In this document: positions 58,098 to 64,000 of the stretch, piece by piece | Layout: the number at the start of each line of letters is the position of its first letter | Position numbering within the stretch: position 1 is the first letter of the stretch | Source of the DNA: Chthoniobacterales bacterium | GTDB lineage: Bacteria > Verrucomicrobiota > Verrucomicrobiia > Chthoniobacterales > JACTMZ01 | Direction of reading: 5' to 3' | NCBI GenBank assembly: GCA_018402585.1 | Contig: JAGYIO010000001.1 | Span: 186,001 to 250,000, forward strand | Length of the DNA stretch: 64,000 nucleotides | Translations under genes and position numbers: made by a program | The notes under the pieces: generated by a model | What the model saw: only the letters and a program-made list of their open reading frames with translations | What the model was told of the DNA's origin: nothing | Databases searched by the model: none

Positions 58098-59198
58098 TCA
58101 GGCCCCGACGCGCATGGGCATGAGCACGTAGACGAAAGGGGCGTTGATTTTGAGCACGCCGGGACTGATGTCGTCGATCAGCTCGAAATGGATTTCGTCT
58201 TCGCTCAGGTAGCGTAGCGGGGCCATGAGGAATTCGGGGTTGAAGGCGATCGAGATGTCCTTGCCCTTGTAGCTCACGGCCATTTCCTCGCGGGCCTCGC
58301 CGACTTCAGGGGTGTTCGAGGAGATCTCGATTTTGCCCTTGGTGAAATTGAGGCGGACGGAGGCGGTTTTTTCCGTATTGAGCAGCGAAACACGGCGGAC
58401 GGCGTTGAGCAGGGTTTCGCGCTCCACGGTGACGCGCTCGTTGACTTTGGTCGGGATGACTTGGACGTAATTCGGGTAGTTGCCTTCGACCAGTTTGGAA
58501 ATGAGCGTGGTCGGACCGCAGTCGAACTGGACCATGTTTTGCGAAAGGCGGACGTTGACCTCGCCGTCTTCCTTCAGGGCGCGCAGTAATTCGGTGACTG
58601 CTTTGGTACGGACGATGAATTCGCGTTCCTGGCTGGGCGAGATCTCCAAGTCGTTCACTTCGGCCAGGGCAAGGCGGCGTCCGTCGGTCGCCACCAAGGT
58701 AAGTTTGTCGCCTTTGAAGGAGAAAAAGATGCCGTTGAGGACGTAGCGGGTCTCGTCGAGCGAGATGGCGTAATGCGTTTTGCGCAACCCGTCTTTCAGG
58801 TCGGAGGCCTTGAGCTTGAATTCGACCGCCCCTTCGAAGGCGGGCAGGCCGGGGAATTCGGCTTCGGGCATGCCGAAAATTTTGTAAACCCCGGCGCCAC
58901 TTTTTAGAGTAGCCATGCTTTTGCCGTCCACCTCGACCTCAATCTCGGTCTTGGGCAGATCCTTGACCAAGGTGCTCAAGCGCCGGGCCGGCAGGGTGGT
59001 CGCTCCCGATTTGCCGACTTTGGCTTCGGCCTTGGTGCGGACCGTGAAGTCGAGGTCGGTGGCGGTGAGAATGAGTTCACCGTCGGAGGCTTGGAGAAGG
59101 ACGTTGGTCAGAATGGGCAGCGTGCTGCGCGAGTTGACCGCGCTGACCGCGTTTTGCAACCCTTCGGCGAAGGCCTCCTGCGAGATGGTGAATTTCAT
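58098..59198 (-). CDS. dnaN: DNA polymerase III beta sliding clamp
   Basis: A 366-residue clamp subunit of normal length with three repeated domains. It has MKFTISQEAFAEGLQNAVSAV, NVLLQASDGELILTATDLD, FFSFKGDKLTLVATDGRRLALAE, KLVEGNYPNYVQVIP, and the end NAPFVYVLMPMRVGA with the typical MPM(R/I) motif. It rings DNA and tethers the replicative polymerase. The ATG at 59198 is chosen as homologues start MKF(T/K)I. It is downstream of dnaA, 82 bases apart, in the classical dnaA-dnaN order. Confidence 0.97.
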   Translation of the reverse strand: MKFTISQEAFAEGLQNAVSAVNSRSTLPILTNVLLQASDGELILTATDLDFTVRTKAEAKVGKSGATTLPARRLSTLVKDLPKTEIEVEVDGKSMATLKSGAGVYKIFGMPEAEFPGLPAFEGAVEFKLKASDLKDGLRKTHYAISLDETRYVLNGIFFSFKGDKLTLVATDGRRLALAEVNDLEISPSQEREFIVRTKAVTELLRALKEDGEVNVRLSQNMVQFDCGPTTLISKLVEGNYPNYVQVIPTKVNERVTVERETLLNAVRRVSLLNTEKTASVRLNFTKGKIEISSNTPEVGEAREEMAVSYKGKDISIAFNPEFLMAPLRYLSEDEIHFELIDDISPGVLKINAPFVYVLMPMRVGA

Positions 59199-59280
59199 GT
59201 TAGCACGGGTAGATGGCCGGATGGAAGGTAGCCGGAAATGATTTATGTCCGAAAATAAACCGCGGCTGTCAAAGCCTTCT

Positions 59281-60753
59281 TCACCTTTGCAGGGCGGTTT
59301 CGAGGAAACGGACAATCTGGCGCAGGCTTTCCTCGCTCTCTATGCGCCCCTGCACCGTCTTGCAGGCGTGGATCACGGTGCCATGGTCCCGGCCGCCAAA
59401 AGCTTCGCCGATATCCTGCAAAGAGGACTTGGTCAGACGGCGTGAGATAAACATGGCCACCTGCCGCGGGAAGGCAATGTTGGCCGGCCGGCGTTTGCTC
59501 GTCATGTCGGCCAGGCGGATATCATAGTGCTCGGCAACCTTGCGCTGGACTTGGTCGATGGAGACCGCACGGCGGGCTTCCTCCTGCAGAATATCGCGCA
59601 GGACGTGCTCGATCGCCTCATCGGTGAGGGGACGACCGCTGAGGGAGGAGAAAGAGGCCACGCGGAGCAATGCGCCTTCAAGCCGCCGGACGTTCGATTT
59701 GATGCGGTGAGCGAGGAATTCCAGGACGTGGGCGGGGAGGGTAACCTCCAGGCCGTCGGCCTTCTTGCGCAGGATGGCGAGGCGGGTCTCCATGTCCGGC
59801 GGTTGCAGTTCGGCGGTGAGACCCCACTCGAAGCGCGAGACGAGGCGCTGTTCGAGTTGAGAGATTTCGCTCGGCGGCTGGTCGCTGGAGAGAACGATCT
59901 GTTTGCGGCCTTCAAAAAGCGAATTGAAGGTGTGGAAGAATTCCTCCTGCGAGCGCTCCTTGCCGGCCAGGAACTGGATGTCGTCGATGAGCAGGATGTC
60001 GGCTTGGCGGTAGCGGCGCCGGAATTTGACCAGGGAATTGGTCTGAATGGCATTAATGAACTCGTTGGTGAAAGTTTCGCTGCGCACGTAAGCCACCTTG
60101 GTCCCGCGGCGCAAGGCGGCCAAATGATGGCCGATGGCTTGTAGAAGGTGGGTCTTGCCCAGACCGACCCCGCCGTGGATGAAGAGCGGATTGTAGGTGC
60201 GGGCCGGGGATTTGGCCACGGCCAAGGAAGCGGCGTGCGCGAATTCACTGTTGGCCCCGACCACAAACGTATCAAACACGTAATGATGGTTGAGCCCCTT
60301 GGCCCCGGCTATTCCGGCTGCTTCCGCCGGCTCCTCGGGCGGGTTCGTCTCCGCGGGAATAACCGTTTCATTGACGTGTCCGTTCTCGACCCGGAACATC
60401 ACCCTTCGTTTGGCTCCAAAAACGGTCATCAGCGAGGCCTGCAACTGCGCGCCATAATTGCTCTCGATCCAAACTTGGTAAATGCTGTTCGGGCTGACCA
60501 GGGTAATGTCGCGGGCATCGGCATCGGCCAAACGCAGGGTGGAAAACCACCGGTCGTAAACTCCCTCCCCCAATTCCGCCTTCAAGGCCGATGAAACCTG
60601 CGTCCAGAGCGCTTCAAGACCCGGGTCGGACGCCGAGTTATTCACCGCAGCGGGCGGGGCCGCGGAGATGGATGCGGACAGAGAACGGGCGGAGCCGACC
60701 AGGGCGGATGGGCGGCTGCGGGATTTGTGGTGCGCGGGAGTCGGGCGGGGCAT
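59281..60753 (-). CDS. dnaA: Chromosomal replication initiator DnaA
   Basis: A 490-residue initiator. Domain I is LEALWTQVSSALKAELGEGVYDRWF. Domain III is an AAA+ ATPase with Walker A FIHGGVGLGKTHLL, Walker B DILLIDDIQFLAGKE and sensor regions (LSSDQPPSEI; RLEGALLRV). Domain IV binds DnaA boxes through EAFGGRDHGTVIHACKTV. The first 40 residues are a Ser/Ala/Arg-rich extension before domain I. The gene marks the replication-origin region of the chromosome. Confidence 0.97.
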   Translation of the reverse strand: MPRPTPAHHKSRSRPSALVGSARSLSASISAAPPAAVNNSASDPGLEALWTQVSSALKAELGEGVYDRWFSTLRLADADARDITLVSPNSIYQVWIESNYGAQLQASLMTVFGAKRRVMFRVENGHVNETVIPAETNPPEEPAEAAGIAGAKGLNHHYVFDTFVVGANSEFAHAASLAVAKSPARTYNPLFIHGGVGLGKTHLLQAIGHHLAALRRGTKVAYVRSETFTNEFINAIQTNSLVKFRRRYRQADILLIDDIQFLAGKERSQEEFFHTFNSLFEGRKQIVLSSDQPPSEISQLEQRLVSRFEWGLTAELQPPDMETRLAILRKKADGLEVTLPAHVLEFLAHRIKSNVRRLEGALLRVASFSSLSGRPLTDEAIEHVLRDILQEEARRAVSIDQVQRKVAEHYDIRLADMTSKRRPANIAFPRQVAMFISRRLTKSSLQDIGEAFGGRDHGTVIHACKTVQGRIESEESLRQIVRFLETALQR

Positions 60754-61019
60754 AAAGTTATGCTGTTAAGTCCGGTTGGCGGAGGCTGCGCCCCCGGCCG
60801 GAATCTGAGGTTGAGAAAGAGGCTACCGGCTGAAGTGAAAACCACACTTGGTCGGGCGAGCGGAGCCGGAGACCCAAAACCATGGCACACCTATTCACAA
60901 GTTGCTCACAGGCTTTTCCACTCTCTCTCGGCGACACATGCGCAGCGTATCGATCGAGAAATTCGCGCTCAAGACTTTTACCGCGCGGCAAAACTTTTTC
61001 TGAAAATTACTTGACCAAG
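60754..61019. other. dnaA upstream region, candidate oriC
   Basis: This 266-base gap between dnaA and the symporter gene has CTATTCACA at 60891-60899 and TTTTCCACT at 60914-60922, each one mismatch from the DnaA box TTATNCACA. An AT-rich stretch lies at 60989-61015 (GCAAAACTTTTTCTGAAAAT). These fit a bacterial origin or at least dnaA autoregulation, but the box number is low. A promoter for dnaA should also lie here. Confidence 0.35.
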
Positions 61020-62564
61020 CTACCTCGCAAGCCCGGCTGGTTGTCTCCGGCCGAGCAGAATACCGCTGGCCAGCGTGAGCAAACAGGTGATCGGATAGAG
61101 CCAGGCAAAATTGATCTTCGGACGCCAGGCCGCTGCTTCTTCCGTCGTGATCGCGCCCAGCGCGGCGAGAATGTTGTAGAGATCCGGACGCGCCCAGAGC
61201 ACGAGCAGAATGGAGACGGCCGTGCCGATAATGATGCCGCGGATATCGCGCCGCAACGGGCTCAGCGCGAGGAGAAAGGCGGCCAACATCGGCCCGTAAG
61301 TGTAAGCGACCATGCCGAAGGCGAGCGAAAGCAGATTGATCTGCCCGCGCACGGCCTGCAATCCGATGGCGACAAGAATGAGCGCGATCCCCCACCCGAC
61401 CACGGCGAAGCGCGATTGCTTGAGGAGGCGCTTTTGGTCGGCGGACTCGAGACCGTCCTTGCCATACCATAAAGCCATCGAGGTCTGCGACAAGGCGGCC
61501 AAGGCCGAATCCAAACTCGAGATCGCGGCCGCAAACGCCCCCGCGAGAATGAGCCCGCTCAAACCCGGCGGGATGACCGTAGTAATCCACACGGGGAAAA
61601 CCGAATCGGTGTCCTTGGCAAAAAGCGCGGCTTCCCCGGGGGTCGGCGGACGCTGCTGGTAGTAGACAAAAAGCGCCGCGCCGACCGCGAGCATGAGCAC
61701 GGTGACCAGAAGAGAGATGCTGCTCGCGATAATTGCCTTGGAGGCATCCGCCGCACTACGACAGCAGAACATGCGCTGTGCGTTGAGTTGGTCGGTGCCG
61801 AAGGCGGCCACATTCTGGAAGGGCATGGCAAGCAAGCCGACCCACAAAGTGAACTGCACATCGGGATTGGTCGAAAAGTCGAGCAGGCGCAACTTGCCGG
61901 CCGCGCCCGCCTCGGCGACGAACGCCGCGAAACCGCCATCGATGCCCGCCATGAGCAGGACGAAGGCGAGTGACCCGCCGCCAATGAAGACAAAGAACTG
62001 GATCACGTCGGTCCAGATCACCGTAGCCATCCCCCCCATGAGGGTCCACCCGATGGCGAAGACCCCGATGATCACGATGCACCATTCGAAGGCCAGGCCA
62101 GTGACGGTCCACAAAATGAGCGCCGTGACGAGCAAGCGCACGCTTTGCCCGAGGATCGACCCGACGAAAAAGAGCGACGTGGTGAAGACCCGCGCCCCCG
62201 CCCCGAGACGCGCCTGCATGTAGTCGTAAGGACTGAAGATGCCGCGCTGGTAGAAGACTTTGACAAACCAGATGCCCACGATGAACCGCGCCATAACCGA
62301 ACCGATCCCCCACTGGAGGTAGGTAAAATCACCGCCTGCGGCGAAAACTATGCCTGGCACGCCGACGAAGGTGATCGCGCTGATTTCCGTGGCAACGATC
62401 GAACCGGTCACCGCCGGCCAAGGCAGGGAACGGCCGGCCAGGAAAAAATCCTGCATGGTCGACTGCTTGCCGCGCAAGGCGTGACCGATCCAGGTGGTGA
62501 GCAGCAGGTAGACCGCCAGCACGACCCAGTCGATCCAGAGGAAATGGGTATGGACACTTTCCAT
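61020..62564 (-). CDS. Sodium:solute symporter family protein
   Basis: A 514-residue transporter of the SSS family with about 13 membrane segments. Typical features are FFLAGRSLPWPAVTGSIVATEISAITFVG in the first helix pair, GGMATVIWTDVIQFFVFI, and AGAFAAAISSLDSALAALSQ with the Ser-Ser-x-Asp of the sodium site. Members import sugars, amino acids, pantothenate or related solutes with Na+. The substrate cannot be told. It lies between argA and dnaA on the same strand and ends six bases from the oriC candidate. Confidence 0.92.
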   Translation of the reverse strand: MESVHTHFLWIDWVVLAVYLLLTTWIGHALRGKQSTMQDFFLAGRSLPWPAVTGSIVATEISAITFVGVPGIVFAAGGDFTYLQWGIGSVMARFIVGIWFVKVFYQRGIFSPYDYMQARLGAGARVFTTSLFFVGSILGQSVRLLVTALILWTVTGLAFEWCIVIIGVFAIGWTLMGGMATVIWTDVIQFFVFIGGGSLAFVLLMAGIDGGFAAFVAEAGAAGKLRLLDFSTNPDVQFTLWVGLLAMPFQNVAAFGTDQLNAQRMFCCRSAADASKAIIASSISLLVTVLMLAVGAALFVYYQQRPPTPGEAALFAKDTDSVFPVWITTVIPPGLSGLILAGAFAAAISSLDSALAALSQTSMALWYGKDGLESADQKRLLKQSRFAVVGWGIALILVAIGLQAVRGQINLLSLAFGMVAYTYGPMLAAFLLALSPLRRDIRGIIIGTAVSILLVLWARPDLYNILAALGAITTEEAAAWRPKINFAWLYPITCLLTLASGILLGRRQPAGLAR

Positions 62565-62574
62565 GCCGCGCGCT

Positions 62575-63855
62575 TTAGACGAGGTCTTTAACCATTACCT
62601 TGGACTGCCGTCCGCCGTCCTCGTATTCCTTCCGACGCACCGCGGGCATGATGTCCGGTGAGGACTCGCGGAAGCCACCTTTGATTTGCAAGTATTTGTA
62701 AGCCTGTGTGCTGAGGGCGAACAATTGCCGGAGGCTTTTTTCCCTCGCGAGGTTGTCGACGAAAGCCATCAGCTTCTTTCCGTGCCCCTCGTTCTCGTGC
62801 TCCTTCTGCACATAAAGGCAGGCAAGTTCGCCGCAACCCTCCGGCGCGTAAACGTGCAACGCAACGCACCCCATCACCTTGCCGTCAATTTCCAGCACCC
62901 AAAAATCCTGCATTTGTTCGAGGACATCGGCCCGTGTCCGCCGCACAAGTTCTTCGCTCTCCATCGACTGCCGGATGAGCGACATGACCGCACGCACGTC
63001 CTTTTTGAAAATTTTCCGGATTTGCTGGTATTCGTTCGAGTAGATCATCGTCCCGATCCCCTCGTTGCTAAACACCTCGTCGAGCAAGGCTTCGTCGACC
63101 GTGCCATCTAAAATGTGAATCCGCGACACGCCCTGCCGGCAGGCCTTGGCACCGTAGTCGACCTTCGAGTAAAGATTCGGCGCCTCGCCATTTTTCCGTT
63201 TCTTCAACAAGTCCTCGGCCTCTGCGATACCCAACTGCCGCGGCAATGACCCGCCGCCGGGTAATTTGGTGTCCGCCGACAAATAGACCACTTTGGCGGC
63301 ATGCAAAGCCTCGGCCAGTTCCGCCGCCGCATGGTCCGAGTTGACCCGGTAAGTGTGTCCCTCCCCGTCGAAGCCGAGCGGCGGCACCACGGGAATGATC
63401 CCTTCGTGCAGTAGGGTGTGCAGACACTTGACGTCGACCCGCTCGATCCGTCCGGTCTGGCCCTGGTCGATACCGCCGAGAATGCCGGCCGGGTGGGCAA
63501 TGACCGCGTTGGCGTAAGCGGCCCGCAAATCGACCGAAGCCAAACCCTCGAGGATTTCGTGCGTCAAGCGGGTGGCTGCCCCGATGCTCAACTCAAGCGT
63601 GGCCTCGTCCGTGATGCCGGTGCCGTCCGTGTTGCTCGCTTTGGTCCCGGCGCGTTGGGCCGCCTCCTGCACTTGATGGCTCGCGCCGTGCACAAGCACG
63701 ACCCGGATGCTCAGCGAACGCAGCACGGCGAGATCGAGCAGAATGTTGGCAAAGTTGGATGAAGCAGCAATTTCCCCGTCGACCGAAACCACGAAGATTT
63801 TTTCGCGAAAACGCGGGATGTATTGCAGGATTTCCCTCAGATCGGAGACATTCAC
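62575..63855 (-). CDS. argA: N-acetylglutamate synthase (ArgA)
   Basis: A 426-residue two-domain enzyme for the first step of arginine synthesis. Residues 1-280 are an amino-acid-kinase-like domain (FVVSVDGEIAASSNFANILLDL; VLVHGASHQVQEA; VPPLGFDGEGHTYRVNSDHAA). Residues 285-426 form the GNAT acetyltransferase with GELACLYVQKEHENEGHGKKLM as the acetyl-CoA loop. The N-terminal domain also gives arginine feedback control in the family. It is 10 bases upstream of the symporter gene, probably in one operon. Confidence 0.95.
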   Translation of the reverse strand: MNVSDLREILQYIPRFREKIFVVSVDGEIAASSNFANILLDLAVLRSLSIRVVLVHGASHQVQEAAQRAGTKASNTDGTGITDEATLELSIGAATRLTHEILEGLASVDLRAAYANAVIAHPAGILGGIDQGQTGRIERVDVKCLHTLLHEGIIPVVPPLGFDGEGHTYRVNSDHAAAELAEALHAAKVVYLSADTKLPGGGSLPRQLGIAEAEDLLKKRKNGEAPNLYSKVDYGAKACRQGVSRIHILDGTVDEALLDEVFSNEGIGTMIYSNEYQQIRKIFKKDVRAVMSLIRQSMESEELVRRTRADVLEQMQDFWVLEIDGKVMGCVALHVYAPEGCGELACLYVQKEHENEGHGKKLMAFVDNLAREKSLRQLFALSTQAYKYLQIKGGFRESSPDIMPAVRRKEYEDGGRQSKVMVKDLV

Positions 63856-63907
63856 GGGTCGAGCATTAGGGCATTCCCCGGGGAAAGATCAACGCGGAAA
63901 CCCGTTC

Positions 63908-64000
63908 ATGTATCCGCCAAAGCCCGGTCCGATCCGAACCAAGAGTCGAGAATACCGGGCCACGGCCAGCCACCGGGAAGATCTTTACATCCAAGCCGAC
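63908..64000 (+). CDS. Possible 5' end of an unidentified gene
   Basis: An ATG at 63908 opens a frame that stays open to the right edge (31 codons). It starts MYPPKPGPIRTKSREYRATASHRE and continues DLYIQAD. The product so far is basic with a 'RTKS-EYR' look and no recognised family. It diverges from argA with 52 bases between the starts. With so little sequence it could also be chance. Confidence 0.3.
   Translation, partial: MYPPKPGPIRTKSREYRATASHREDLYIQAD

Noticed and set aside
1-64000. CRISPR arrays, tRNA and rRNA genes
   Set aside because: No regularly spaced direct repeats and no cloverleaf with a GTTCGAATC-type T arm was recognised. GTTCGA words at 2600, 15990 and 49827 have no surrounding stems.

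Overview
The window looks like chromosomal DNA of a high-GC Gram-negative bacterium, most likely of the phylum Verrucomicrobiota. This is inferred from gene content and style, not from a marker comparison. The signs are a PEP-CTERM exported protein, heptose and KDO steps of LPS synthesis (RfaE2, KdsD), menaquinone synthesis (MenB), a DksA-like protein with a long Lys/Pro/Ala tail, an archaeal/eukaryotic-type ProRS, and many short intergenic palindromes of the kind that translate as GTGVPPV or SPRPSPRR. The replication genes dnaA and dnaN sit at 58.1-60.8 kb, so the chromosomal origin may lie close by.

Layout. 0-4.1 kb: five toxin-antitoxin pairs in one orientation, four of them followed by related attC-like sites. 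This reads as an integron cassette array without a visible integrase. 4.3-11.2 kb: minus-strand housekeeping genes (M29 aminopeptidase, ProRS, M20 deacylase, DUF4126 protein) and an outer-membrane protein. 11.4-12.7 kb: non-coding block of nested palindromes duplicated in tandem. 12.8-16.7 kb: PotA-like ATPase, aldehyde dehydrogenase, PurN-like formyltransferase and RfaE2. 16.8-22.3 kb: plus-strand FAH hydrolase, P1B-4 metal ATPase and AsmA-like protein. 22.3-31 kb: rpsR-rpmG-dksA-like, then a minus-strand run with an unusual receiver-pseudokinase-FGE fusion, a DegP-like protease and a phosphohexomutase. 31-38.8 kb: plus-strand RND transporter, giant TPR protein, endonuclease III and thioredoxin-like protein.

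39-44.7 kb is an accessory island: two L-rhamnose mutarotase copies, an intact fic gene and a fic remnant, a nucleotidyltransferase pair, decayed and intact TA genes, and a dispersed short repeat. 44.7-64 kb returns to mostly minus-strand core genes (gatB, cvpA-like, aroC, menB, efp, kdsD, prenyl synthase, polX, dnaN, dnaA, argA) with vapBC and a Phd-PIN pair between them.

Main points of interest are the integrase-less cassette array, the nested MITE-like palindromes and their relatives, palindromic repeats read in frame as the N-termini of nth and the prenyl synthase, the receiver-pseudokinase-FGE fusion with Glu at the phospho-acceptor position, EF-P with Asn at the loop tip, and a DksA-like protein that has lost half its zinc ligands. 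No tRNA, rRNA, CRISPR array, transposase or integrase was recognised.
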